Below, piece after piece: positions 8,328 through 15,804 of a stretch of 21,932 nucleotides of DNA (positions within the stretch are counted from its first letter, which is position 1; every line of letters starts with the position of its first letter). Source of the DNA: Eubacterium sp. UBA3782. Its GTDB lineage: Bacteria > Bacillota > Clostridia > Lachnospirales > Lachnospiraceae. The translations under genes were made by a program, and so were the position numbers. Where the stretch lies: assembly GCA_002368795.1 (NCBI GenBank), contig DFFG01000075.1, forward strand, positions 99,833-121,764, written 5' to 3'. The notes beneath the pieces are model-generated. The model made no database searches and was not told the origin of the DNA. It saw only the letters and a list, made by a program, of their open reading frames with translations.

Positions 8328-11300
8328 ACAGCAGCAGGTGATCCGCCAGAGAGGCACGAATCTCCTGGTTTCCGCCGCGGCAGGCTCGGGAAAGACGGCC
8401 GTCCTGGTGGAGCGGATCCTGACCATGGTTACCGACCCGGTCCATCCGGTGGACATCGACCGGCTGCTGGTCGTGACCTTTACCCGTGCAGCCGCTGGGG
8501 AGATGCGGGAGCGGATCGGCCGGGCTCTTGAGGAGAAGCTTGCCGAAGATCCGGACAACGAGCATCTGCAGCGGCAGGGTGTCCTCCTGGGGCATGCCCA
8601 GATCAGCACCATCCACGGCTTCTGCACCCATGTGATCCAGAACTACTTCCACCGGATCGGCATCGATCCGGGCTACCGCATCGCAGAGGAAGGTGAGCTC
8701 AAGCTCCTGCGGGGGGCCGTGATCGGCGACCTTCTGGAGGAGGAATATGCCGCAGGCAGTCCTGCCTTTTCTGCCTTCATGGATGCCTATTCTCCGGGAC
8801 AGAGCGACCGCCGCGCCGAGGAGCTGATCCAGAGGATCTACGATTTTGCCATCAGTGATCCCGATCCGGACCTCTGGCTGGAGCGGTGTGCCGGCGCCTG
8901 CCGGATCACCACACCGGAGGATCTTACCGCGTCCCCCTGGATGCAGGGCATCCTTACGGAGGCACGCCTTCGGATCGCCTATGCGGCAGATCTGGCGGAG
9001 CAGTGCCTGGAGCGAGCCGCAGATCCCGACGGCCCGACCGACGGGATCCCGGTCTTTACCGCTGATCTGGAGATGATCCAGAATCTGATGAGCCTGACCA
9101 CCTACAGCGAGCTTTGCGACGGCCTGGAAAAACCGAACTATGTCCGGTGGACGGCCGCCAAAAACAAGCCGGCGACGGAAGATCCGGCAGTTCGGGATCA
9201 GCTCAAGAGAATGCGGGAGACCTATAAAAAGACGCTGAAGACCCTGAAGGAGACGTACTTTGCCGTTTCCGAGGAGCGGGTGCTGGAGGAGCTTGCCGGG
9301 ATCCGTCCCCATATGGAAGAGCTGGTCCGACTGGTCCGGCTGTTCCATGAGCGCTTTGGCGAAAGCAAGAGAAAAAAGAATATCGTGGATTTCAGCGACC
9401 TCGAGCACTATGCCCTGCAGATCCTCCTGGAAAAACAGGAGGACGGCAGCTATGTGCGCACGGCTGCCGCCAGAGAGCTGGCGGAGCAGTACGCAGAGGT
9501 CATGATCGATGAATACCAGGACAGCAACTTCATCCAGGAAGCCCTGCTGTCGGCCGTTTCCGGCAATGCAGAGGGGCGGTACGACCGGTTTATGGTCGGC
9601 GATATGAAGCAGTCCATCTATTCCTTCCGTATGGCAAGGCCGGAGCTGTTTCTGGAAAAGTACAGTACCTATCAGCCCTGGCGGGAAAATGGAACCGCAG
9701 AGCCGGCATCCGGGGCCGAGGCTTCGGACGGTTCGAAAAGCGATTTGCCAAATGATCCGGCAGATGACTTGGCAAATGATCCGGCGGATGGCCGGACAAA
9801 GGACGCGCCAACGGGAGCAGCGGATGGCACATCGATTCGGATCGGCCTTTCCCGGAACTTCCGGAGCCGCCGGGAGGTGCTGGAGGTATGTAATGCCTTC
9901 TTCTCCCGGCTGATGATTCCGGAGATCGGCGGCATTCGCTACGATGCCGACCAGGCTCTGTACACCGGTGCCTCTTATCCGGAGGGACCGGATCCGGACT
10001 TCCCCCGGGCAGAGCTGCTGCTGGTCGATCCGTCGGATGACGCCTGGGGAGGGGACGGCAGCCGCAGCACCATGCTGGAGGCGGAGGCCCTGACCGTGGC
10101 AGACCGGATCCGTTCCCTTCATGCGGCGGGACAGATCTGGGACGGAAAGGCGGGCGCCTTCCGCCCGGTCCAGTACCGGGACTGCGTCGTCCTGCTGCGC
10201 TCGGCGGCAGGCCTTGCGGACGTTTTTGTGCGGACGCTGCGGGATGAAGGAATACCGGCCTTTGCGGCCTCCAGAGCAGGCTATTTCTCCACGGTCGAGG
10301 TCGTGACCGTGCTGAACTACCTGCGGATCCTGGACAATCCGCGGCAGGATATTCCATTTACAGCCATCTTGCGCTCACCCATTGCAGGGTGTACCGATGA
10401 GGAGCTGGCGAAGATCCGGATCGCCTATCCTGATATGGAGATGTACCGGGCAGCGCTTTGTTATAAGGACACGGACGATGTGACCGGCCGGAAGCTTGCG
10501 GCATTTTATGCGCAGCTTGCGGATCTCCGCAGCCGCGTTCCCTGCACCGCGACGCATGAGCTGATCCGGATGGTGCTCGAAGAAACAGGGTACGGCAGTT
10601 ATGCAGCGGCCATGCCGGCAGGCGCCCAGCGGGAGGCAAACCTCCGGATGCTGGTGGAAAAAGCCGTGGACTACGAGAATACCAGCTACCATGGGCTGTT
10701 CAATTTCGTCCGTTATATCGAAAAACTGGAAAAATATGAGGTGGACTTTGGCGAGGTCAACCTCTTTGGCGAGGGGGAGGACGCGGTGCGCGTCATGACC
10801 ATCCACAAGAGCAAGGGACTGGAGTTCCCCATCGTCTTTGTCTCCGGCCTGGGCAAACAGTTCAACATGGCCGACCAGAGAAGCGCCATTCCCATGCATG
10901 CCGGTCTTGGCATCGGCATGGACGTAGTGGACCTGGAGCATCGGACAAAGAGCCCGTCGCTCCTGAAGCGGGCCATCGCCGGCGCGATCCGCCGGGATGC
11001 CTGCGGCGAGGAGCTGAGGGTCCTCTATGTTGCCATGACCAGGGCAAAGGAAAAGCTGATCCTGACTGGCATTGTCAAGGATACGGAGCGGGTCGAGCAG
11101 GCTTTGGCGGATCAGGACGCTGCAAAGGCGCTGGCTGACCGGACACCGGATGGGCAGGCACTGGTCAGAAAGCCGCTGGACTATGGCAGCCTGATCGGGG
11201 CAAAATCCTGTCTGGACTGGATCCTGCAGGCGGTGCCGGAGCCCGAGCTCTTGACTATCCGTGTGGCAAGGCCAGAGACCCTGGCCGGCGGGATCGCCGA

Positions 11301-12204
11301 TGACGCGGTCCGCACGCGGGTTATCGTGGATGCGCTGGAGCAGGCAGTTTTATCTCCGGCAGATACAGCTGTGCAGACAGCGGAGGAGATGCAGGCGCTT
11401 GACCGGTTCCTGGAGGAGAAGGCCGCTTTCGTCTATCCCTATGCAGAGGAAAATGCTCTCCCGGCCAAGCTGACCGTCAGTGAGATCAAGAAGGCCTCCA
11501 TGGAGGCCATGCAGGAGGAAAAGGGCGTGGAGCTCTATCCGCAGGAGGAGATCATCCCCTACGTGCCCGCGTTTATGCGGGAGGCCGGACAGGAGCAGGC
11601 CGCCGGCGCCGCCCGCGGTACCGTCTACCACCATGTGCTGGAATGTCTGAACTACCGGGCAGCTGCAGAGCATCTGGCAGACCTGCCGAAGGACGACGCA
11701 GACAAGAATGCTGGCGGAACGGGCCATCCAAAGACTGCAGCCGCTCTGTGCGCAGAGGTCGAGCGGCAGATCGGATCCATGGTAAGCCGCGGCATTCTCT
11801 CCCGGGAGGACGCATCCTGCGTACGCCCGGAGGACATTGCCGCCTTCCTGGCATCGCCCATCGGCCGGCGTATGGCTGCTGCTGCCCTTGCGGGACGGCT
11901 TCGCAGAGAGCAGCCCTTTGTCATCGATATTGCGGCAAAGGATATTGACAGAAGCTGGCCCGAGGATGAAAATATACTGGTGCAGGGAACGATCGACGCC
12001 TATTTTGAGGAGGATGGTCAGTACGTCCTGGTCGACTACAAGACCGATCGGGTCTTTTCAGCCGACGGCTCCGACCTCGTGGAAAAATACCAGAAGCAGC
12101 TGGAATTCTACCGCCTGGCGCTGGAGCGCATCGCCGGCATCCCTGTAAAGGAAATGTACATTTACTCAGTGACACTTGGGAAACAGATCCCCGTCGCCGG
12201 GTAA
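8305..12204 (+). CDS. addA: ATP-dependent helicase/nuclease AddAB, subunit AddA
   Basis: The 1299-residue UvrD-like helicase fused to a RecB-type nuclease has all the expected motifs. These are Walker A SAAAGSGKT (residues 23-31), FTRAAAGEMRERI (motif Ia), MIDEYQDSN (motif II, near 400), GDMKQSIYSFRMARP (III), LSRNFRSR (IV), TIHKSKGLEFPIVF (V) and LYVAMTRAKEKL (VI). The nuclease is GTVYHHVLE plus VLVDYKTD near residue 1243. The ATG at 8305 is chosen because AAAGGAGGA (8292-8300) ends 4 nt before it; ATG 8284 is a less likely alternative. It overlaps the end of addB by 23 bp. Between motifs III and IV it carries an acidic Asp/Ala/Gly-rich insert (about 9694-9834) that includes a duplicated 24-bp unit. 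Confidence 0.96.
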   Translation: MAVSWTSEQQQVIRQRGTNLLVSAAAGSGKTAVLVERILTMVTDPVHPVDIDRLLVVTFTRAAAGEMRERIGRALEEKLAEDPDNEHLQRQGVLLGHAQISTIHGFCTHVIQNYFHRIGIDPGYRIAEEGELKLLRGAVIGDLLEEEYAAGSPAFSAFMDAYSPGQSDRRAEELIQRIYDFAISDPDPDLWLERCAGACRITTPEDLTASPWMQGILTEARLRIAYAADLAEQCLERAADPDGPTDGIPVFTADLEMIQNLMSLTTYSELCDGLEKPNYVRWTAAKNKPATEDPAVRDQLKRMRETYKKTLKTLKETYFAVSEERVLEELAGIRPHMEELVRLVRLFHERFGESKRKKNIVDFSDLEHYALQILLEKQEDGSYVRTAAARELAEQYAEVMIDEYQDSNFIQEALLSAVSGNAEGRYDRFMVGDMKQSIYSFRMARPELFLEKYSTYQPWRENGTAEPASGAEASDGSKSDLPNDPADDLANDPADGRTKDAPTGAADGTSIRIGLSRNFRSRREVLEVCNAFFSRLMIPEIGGIRYDADQALYTGASYPEGPDPDFPRAELLLVDPSDDAWGGDGSRSTMLEAEALTVADRIRSLHAAGQIWDGKAGAFRPVQYRDCVVLLRSAAGLADVFVRTLRDEGIPAFAASRAGYFSTVEVVTVLNYLRILDNPRQDIPFTAILRSPIAGCTDEELAKIRIAYPDMEMYRAALCYKDTDDVTGRKLAAFYAQLADLRSRVPCTATHELIRMVLEETGYGSYAAAMPAGAQREANLRMLVEKAVDYENTSYHGLFNFVRYIEKLEKYEVDFGEVNLFGEGEDAVRVMTIHKSKGLEFPIVFVSGLGKQFNMADQRSAIPMHAGLGIGMDVVDLEHRTKSPSLLKRAIAGAIRRDACGEELRVLYVAMTRAKEKLILTGIVKDTERVEQALADQDAAKALADRTPDGQALVRKPLDYGSLIGAKSCLDWILQAVPEPELLTIRVARPETLAGGIADDAVRTRVIVDALEQAVLSPADTAVQTAEEMQALDRFLEEKAAFVYPYAEENALPAKLTVSEIKKASMEAMQEEKGVELYPQEEIIPYVPAFMREAGQEQAAGAARGTVYHHVLECLNYRAAAEHLADLPKDDADKNAGGTGHPKTAAALCAEVERQIGSMVSRGILSREDASCVRPEDIAAFLASPIGRRMAAAALAGRLRREQPFVIDIAAKDIDRSWPEDENILVQGTIDAYFEEDGQYVLVDYKTDRVFSADGSDLVEKYQKQLEFYRLALERIAGIPVKEMYIYSVTLGKQIPVAG
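9745..9792 (+). repeat. In-frame 24-bp tandem duplication inside addA
   Basis: Two 24-bp units (9745-9768 and 9769-9792) encode LPNDPADD and LANDPADG. Only three positions appear to differ between units. They sit in the acidic linker between helicase motifs III and IV, where changes in length should be tolerated. This suggests recent slippage or duplication. Confidence 0.75.
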
Positions 12205-12211
12205 GCAAGGA

Positions 12212-12230
12212 TGCTCCCCGTCAGGGAGCA
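12212..12230 (+). promoter_or_regulatory. Small hairpin between addA and the aminotransferase
   Basis: TGCTCCC (12212-12218) pairs with GGGAGCA (12224-12230) around a 5-base loop, just 5' of the aminotransferase ribosome binding site. No T-run follows, so it is more likely an mRNA processing or stability element than a terminator. Confidence 0.4.
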
Positions 12231-12246
12231 GAAAGAGGAAACACCC

Positions 12247-13437
12247 ATGATCAATGAAACAATGGTGCAGCTGGGACAGGTACGCTCGGTCATCCGTGAC
12301 CTGTTTGAATTCGGCAAGAAGCGTGCAGCCGAGATCGGCGAGGAAAACGTCTTTGACTTCAGCCTGGGCAACCCGAACGTTCCGGCGCCCGAGGACGTCA
12401 ACCGCACCTTCATCGAGCTGATCGAGAACAACAGTGATATCTATCTGCACGGCTACACCTCCGCCCAGGGAGACGCAAACACCCGCGCGGCGATCGCCGA
12501 CGACCTGAACCGGAGATTCGGGACATCCTTCCGTGCCGACAACCTCTACATGACCTGCGGTGCCGCGGCATCCCTCAAGATCTGCCTGGAGGCACTGTAT
12601 ACCCCGGGAGATGAGGTCATCACCTTTACGCCCTTCTTCCCGGAGTACCGGGTATTTGTCGAGACCACCGGCGCCAAGCTGGTTGCCGTCCAGACCGATC
12701 CGGACACCTTCCAGATCGATTTCGACAAGCTGGAGGAGGCGATAAACGAGCGCACAAAGGCCCTCATCGTCAACTCCCCCAACAACCCGTCGGGCGTTGT
12801 GTTCCGCGAGGAGAGCATCGCGCGTCTGGCGAAGGTTCTGGAGGAAAAGCAGGAGCGCTATGGCCACGCCATCTATCTCATCACCGACGAGCCCTACCGT
12901 GAGCTGGTGTACGATGACGATGTGGTCGTTCCCTACGTAACAAAATATTACAGGAACGCACTGGTCTGCTATTCCTACAGCAAGTCCCTGTCCATGCCCG
13001 GCGAGCGCATCGGCTATATTCTGGTGCCCGACGAGGTGGAGGATTCCAAGACCCTCTACGCAGCCGTGGCAGGTGCCGGTCGTGCTCTTGGCTACGTATG
13101 TGCGCCGAGCCTTGCCCAGCACGTGATCGAGAAGTGCGTCGGTCAGGTCTCCGACCTTTCCGTATACCGCAAAAACCGCGACCTGCTGTACAACGCTCTG
13201 ACCGAATTCGGCTACACCTGCGTACATCCCGACGGCGCCTTCTACCTGTTCGTGAAGAGCCTGGAGGAAGACGCAAAAGCCTTCTCCGACAGAGCAAGAG
13301 ACTTTGAGCTGCTCCTCGTACCGGCCGACAGCTTCGGCACTCCCGGCTACGTGCGGATCGCCTACTGCGTCACCACCGAGCAGATCGAAAAGAGCCTGCC
13401 CGCCTTCCGCGCACTGGCCGAGGCCTACAAAAAATAA
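12247..13437 (+). CDS. Pyridoxal-phosphate-dependent class I/II aminotransferase
   Basis: The 396-residue protein belongs to fold-type I aminotransferases. It has NSPNNPSG (residues 176-183), the PLP-pyridine aspartate D214 in LITDEPYREL, the Schiff-base lysine K246 in SYSKSLSMPGERIGY and a substrate-carboxylate arginine near R370 (GYVRIAYC). All key residues are intact. It resembles the aspartate/aromatic aminotransferase group of Clostridia commonly annotated only as pyridoxal phosphate-dependent aminotransferase; the amino donor cannot be told from sequence. ATG 12247 is chosen because homology begins at MINETMVQLGQVRSVIRDLFEFGKKRA and an AGAGGAAA ribosome binding site precedes it. The 42-bp gap from addA suggests the same operon, which ends at the terminator at 13456. 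No functional link to AddAB is evident. Confidence 0.92.
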   Translation: MINETMVQLGQVRSVIRDLFEFGKKRAAEIGEENVFDFSLGNPNVPAPEDVNRTFIELIENNSDIYLHGYTSAQGDANTRAAIADDLNRRFGTSFRADNLYMTCGAAASLKICLEALYTPGDEVITFTPFFPEYRVFVETTGAKLVAVQTDPDTFQIDFDKLEEAINERTKALIVNSPNNPSGVVFREESIARLAKVLEEKQERYGHAIYLITDEPYRELVYDDDVVVPYVTKYYRNALVCYSYSKSLSMPGERIGYILVPDEVEDSKTLYAAVAGAGRALGYVCAPSLAQHVIEKCVGQVSDLSVYRKNRDLLYNALTEFGYTCVHPDGAFYLFVKSLEEDAKAFSDRARDFELLLVPADSFGTPGYVRIAYCVTTEQIEKSLPAFRALAEAYKK

Positions 13438-13455
13438 ATAGGAACAGACAAATCG

Positions 13456-13494
13456 GAACTGCCGCACGACCCTGGTCGTGCGGCAGTTCTTTTT
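13456..13494 (+). terminator. Strong intrinsic terminator of the addBA-aminotransferase operon
   Basis: A 15-bp perfect GC-rich stem (13456-13470 with 13475-13489) closes a CCTG loop and is followed by a T-run (13490-13494). It ends the transcript 19 bp after the aminotransferase stop. The A-run side is poor, so it acts mainly on the plus strand. Confidence 0.95.
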
Positions 13495-13597
13495 ATCGGT
13501 CACTTTCAGCAATTTGTCTGGCAGCTCTAAATTGTCACAATTGTTACAAAAACTTAACATTGAGAAAGATGCACAAAAACCTGAAATGGGGTTGCGG

Positions 13598-13622
13598 GAT
13601 CGGAATACCGGTCATTTTTTTT
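13598..13622 (+). terminator. Second small terminator-like hairpin
   Basis: GATCGG (13598-13603) pairs with CCGGTC (13608-13613), including one G-U, around AATA, and is followed by A plus eight T. It could catch read-through or end a short transcript from 13500-13600. No gene is visible before it. Confidence 0.5.
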
Positions 13623-13630
13623 GCCAAAAG

Positions 13631-13702
13631 TTATCCACATCCGAAAACCTTGAAAACAGGCCAAAAATCAAGTTATCAACGAAGTTATCCACATTATCCA
13701 CA
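13631..13702 (+). promoter_or_regulatory. DnaA-box cluster
   Basis: Three perfect consensus DnaA boxes TTATCCACA occur at 13631-13639, 13685-13693 and 13694-13702, the last two directly abutting. A near match, TTATCAACG, lies at 13673-13681. All are on the plus strand within 72 bp. The flank downstream is AT-rich. Chance occurrence of three perfect 9-mers this close is very unlikely. No dnaA, dnaN or rnpA is in the window, so this is more likely a DnaA-binding or titration locus, or a DnaA-regulated promoter, than the main origin. Confidence 0.75.
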
Positions 13703-13979
13703 AAAAACAGGTTGAAATAATAAGGTAACATAAGTTTTTTCTTGAACGGACGTTTTGTTAAAAACTCCCAAAAGTGGAATTCTTCCGGAAAAAAACAGAA
13801 AATCTATTGACAAAGGCGAAGTTCGGCAAATAGACCAAGTTCATCAAAATTGTGCAGGACAGAGGAGAAATGTCAGATAACTTTTGAAAATGTGTATGGT
13901 TACATAATTATTTTAGCAAAGAGCGGTGGCGTACTGCCTATAGCTATATTGGTAAAAAGCGGCAAAGGAGCAGATACAC

Positions 13980-14048
13980 ATGTGCCCAGAGAAAGAGAAT
14001 AACAGATCGGGCATATCGGATCAGGAACACGGAAGCGCTGATAATTGA
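13980..14048 (+). CDS. Possible 22-aa small ORF
   Basis: ATG at 13980 follows AAAGGAG (ending 13970) with 9-nt spacing and is followed by 22 codons (MCPEKENNRSGISDQEHGSADN) and a TGA. The product is hydrophilic, with no signal peptide and no family I recognise. It could be a leader peptide for trmB or a chance ORF; the ribosome binding site is the only evidence. Confidence 0.25.
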   Translation: MCPEKENNRSGISDQEHGSADN

Positions 14049-14217
14049 GGCGGGAGAAGTCCGGGTGAAATTCTGCCGACCGGAATACTTCCGGATTTAG
14101 ACGTCTATTTTTCAGGATCCTTCTTGTGAAAATGGATGGAATCGCTTATCATCATTATGCCCCCTGCACCTGGCAGGCGGGCAGTACAGAAAATGATGAA
14201 AAAAGGCAGGAAGACGA

Positions 14218-14934
14218 ATGCGGCTTAGAAATATACCGGGATCCAGAGAAGTCATTGCAGTGAGCGGCTATGTGGTCCATGACCCCGCCGGCGCAAAGGG
14301 CAGATGGAAGGAGATCTTTGGGAATGACGCGCCCCTCTATATCGAGATCGGCATGGGCAAGGGACGCTTTATCATGGATATGGCGGAGAAATACCCCGAC
14401 AGGAACTTCGTGGGGATCGAGATGTACAGCAGTGTACTGTTCAAGGCGATCCAGCGGGCAGAGGCCCGAGAGCTGATCCGCCAGGGAGCGGATCCGGAAA
14501 CGACTTTCGGAAGCCCGGCCAGCGTGACAGAGCGGCCGCCCATACCGGAAGGCTGCAACTTCCGGTTCATCTGCATGGACGCACGGGAGCTGGAGGATGT
14601 ATTCGAGAAAGGCGAGATCGCCGGCATCTATCTGAACTTCTCCGATCCATGGCCTAAGGACCGGCATGCAGACCGCCGGCTGACCTCCGCAAAATTCCTT
14701 CATAGATACGAGAAGCTCCTCCCGGAGGGCGGACAGGTCGAATTCAAGACCGACAATCAGGATCTGTTCCGGTTTTCTCTGGATGAGTTAAAGAATACCG
14801 GCTGGGAGCTGAATGCCTGTACCTTCGATCTGCACCACGACGACAAGCTGAACGAAGGGAATGTCATGACCGAATATGAGGAGAAATTCTCCCTTAAGGG
14901 CAACCCCATCTGCAAGCTGATCGCGCGGCCATAA
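14218..14934 (+). CDS. trmB: tRNA (guanine-N7-)-methyltransferase TrmB
   Basis: The 238-residue protein makes m7G46 in the tRNA variable loop using SAM. It has the TrmB fingerprints: EIGMGKGRFI (SAM motif I, residues 43-52), NFVGIEMYSSVLFKA, the FSDPWPKDRHADRRL catalytic and tRNA-binding signature (about 141-155) and EFKTDN near 177. The ATG at 14218 follows AGGCAGGAAG. Relative to the usual protein there is an extra hydrophilic stretch, about 20 residues (QGADPETTFGSPASVTERPP), between the KAIQRAE helix and the RFICMDARE strand. This is a surface loop in the fold, so the enzyme should still work. It is monocistronic by appearance; a new promoter for trxA follows. Confidence 0.95.
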   Translation: MRLRNIPGSREVIAVSGYVVHDPAGAKGRWKEIFGNDAPLYIEIGMGKGRFIMDMAEKYPDRNFVGIEMYSSVLFKAIQRAEARELIRQGADPETTFGSPASVTERPPIPEGCNFRFICMDARELEDVFEKGEIAGIYLNFSDPWPKDRHADRRLTSAKFLHRYEKLLPEGGQVEFKTDNQDLFRFSLDELKNTGWELNACTFDLHHDDKLNEGNVMTEYEEKFSLKGNPICKLIARP

Positions 14935-15005
14935 ATCGCAGGGCAGGCCGCGAAAAGGAAAGGTTCCAGACCAGAAAAATCGCTGTTAAAAGCAGAAAAG
15001 AAGGC

Positions 15006-15034
15006 TTGCATAATCAGGATGAGTGTGTTACTAT
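15006..15034 (+). promoter_or_regulatory. Putative sigma-A promoter for trxA
   Basis: TTGCAT (15006-15011), a 17-bp spacer and TACTAT (15029-15034); an alternative -10 is TATACA three bases on. It lies about 85 bp before the trxA start. Confidence 0.5.
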
Positions 15035-15118
15035 ACAATTAACTTGTGCACAATCTAAAAAACAGAGGCAGTTCCTCTGTACTTAGATCCTAAATATAAC
15101 CAACAGGAGGAAGATCCC

Positions 15119-15433
15119 ATGGTAACGAAGGTAGACAGCAATACATTTGAGGCAGAGGTTCTCCAGGCCGAGGGTCTGGTCGTCGTCGATATGTACGCCG
15201 ACTGGTGCGGTCCCTGCAGGATGATGGCACCGATCATTGAGGAGCTTTCCGAGGACTATGACGATGTCAAGTTCACAAAGCTCAACGTAGACGAGGCAGA
15301 CGATATCGCCGCAAAATATGGCGTTATGTCCATCCCGACCTTCCTGTTCGTAAAGAACGGTGAGGTAGCCGCCCAGATCGTCGGCGCAAGGGATGCAGAC
15401 AGCTTTGCTGATCAGATAGACGCACTGAAATAA
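15119..15433 (+). CDS. trxA: Thioredoxin
   Basis: The 104-residue protein is a complete single-domain thioredoxin. It has the redox-active WCGPC at residues 29-33, the buried aspartate D24 in VVVDMYADW and the cis-proline in MSIPTFLFV. No signal peptide or membrane segment is present, so it is cytosolic. It acts as a general disulfide reductant recycled by thioredoxin reductase, which is not in this window. A strong AGGAGG ribosome binding site precedes the ATG, and it has its own promoter and a strong terminator. It is therefore a single-gene unit. Confidence 0.96.
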   Translation: MVTKVDSNTFEAEVLQAEGLVVVDMYADWCGPCRMMAPIIEELSEDYDDVKFTKLNVDEADDIAAKYGVMSIPTFLFVKNGEVAAQIVGARDADSFADQIDALK

Positions 15434-15444
15434 TAGGAAGAAAC

Positions 15445-15504
15445 AAAACTGCCGGACGGACAGAGGATGAAAAAAATCCTGGTCCAACCGGCAGTTTTAT
15501 TTTG
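15445..15504 (+). terminator. Intrinsic terminator after trxA
   Basis: AAACTGCCGG (15446-15455) pairs with CCGGCAGTTT (15488-15497), with an inner helix AGGAT/ATCCT plus GAC/GTC around a short A-rich loop. T-rich sequence follows. The A-rich left flank makes it possibly bidirectional. Confidence 0.9.
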
Positions 15505-15584
15505 TCTTTTTATGGCGCAGAAAGGGCGTGCAGACCGGTACTTCAGGCGCCTTTCCGGCATGCAAAATTTTTTTAAATAAGGGG

Positions 15585-15613
15585 TTGATTTTTTTTAGAC
15601 CATAACGTATAAT
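15585..15613 (+). promoter_or_regulatory. Sigma-A promoter of tRNA-Lys
   Basis: TTGATT (15585-15590), 17-bp spacer and a perfect TATAAT (15608-15613), with an A/T-rich upstream tract that could act as an UP element. It lies 28 bp before the mature tRNA. Confidence 0.85.
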
Positions 15614-15641
15614 AGCATTCGTTGTACGGAATATATGACAT

Positions 15642-15714
15642 GCGCCCTTAGCTCAGTTGGTAGAGCAGTAGACTCTTAATCTATTTGTCCAGGGTTCGAG
15701 TCCCTGAGGGCGCA
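15642..15714 (+). tRNA. tRNA-Lys (anticodon CUU)
   Basis: The 73-nt cloverleaf has acceptor GCGCCCT/AGGGCGC, D arm GCTC/GAGC, and anticodon stem GTAGA/TCTAT with loop CTCTTAA, giving anticodon CTT. The T arm is CAGGG-TTCGAGT-CCCTG, with discriminator A. CCA is not encoded, so it is added after transcription. It decodes AAG. Confidence 0.95.
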
Positions 15715-15716
15715 CG

Positions 15717-15764
15717 AAAGCACTGATTTTGATATCCATGGGATATCGGGGTCGGTGCTTTTTC
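15717..15764 (+). terminator. Terminator of tRNA-Lys
   Basis: Bases 15717-15737 can pair over 21 positions with 15741-15761 (five G-U pairs) around an ATG loop, followed by T-rich sequence. The left arm begins with AAAG, so it may also end the converging minus-strand gene transcript. Confidence 0.85.
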
Positions 15765-15804
15765 TTTATCTCTCCGGATCATTTCACCGGGGAACTCAGA
15801 TCAT

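Larger units (their letters stand above)
13438..14217. other. Long intergenic region between the aminotransferase and trmB
   Basis: This 780-bp stretch holds a perfect terminator (13456-13494), a second small terminator (13598-13622), a DnaA-box cluster (13631-13702), a TTGACA -35-like hexamer at 13807-13812 without a clear -10, and a possible 22-codon reading frame (13980-14048). The rest has no structure I can interpret. It is far more A/T-rich than the flanking genes, especially 13500-13930. Confidence 0.6.

Noticed and set aside
8086..10122. Very long minus-strand open frames opposite addA, addB and the aminotransferase (also 5688-7280 and 12166-13560)
   Set aside because: They mirror the codon structure of GC-rich real genes, have no recognisable domains, and the sense frames carry complete conserved motifs.
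13631..13702. Main chromosomal origin oriC
   Set aside because: No dnaA, dnaN, recF, rnpA or rpmH nearby and no clear DnaA-trio element, so only a DnaA-box cluster is claimed.
13478..13720. An 80-codon open frame over the DnaA boxes
   Set aside because: It starts inside the terminator hairpin of the previous operon, lacks a ribosome binding site, and its odd KLST repeats are just the translated DnaA boxes.
14055..14105. Cobalamin-type riboswitch (a GGTGAAATTC stretch)
   Set aside because: The conserved core and B12-box elements are missing, and trmB is not a usual target.
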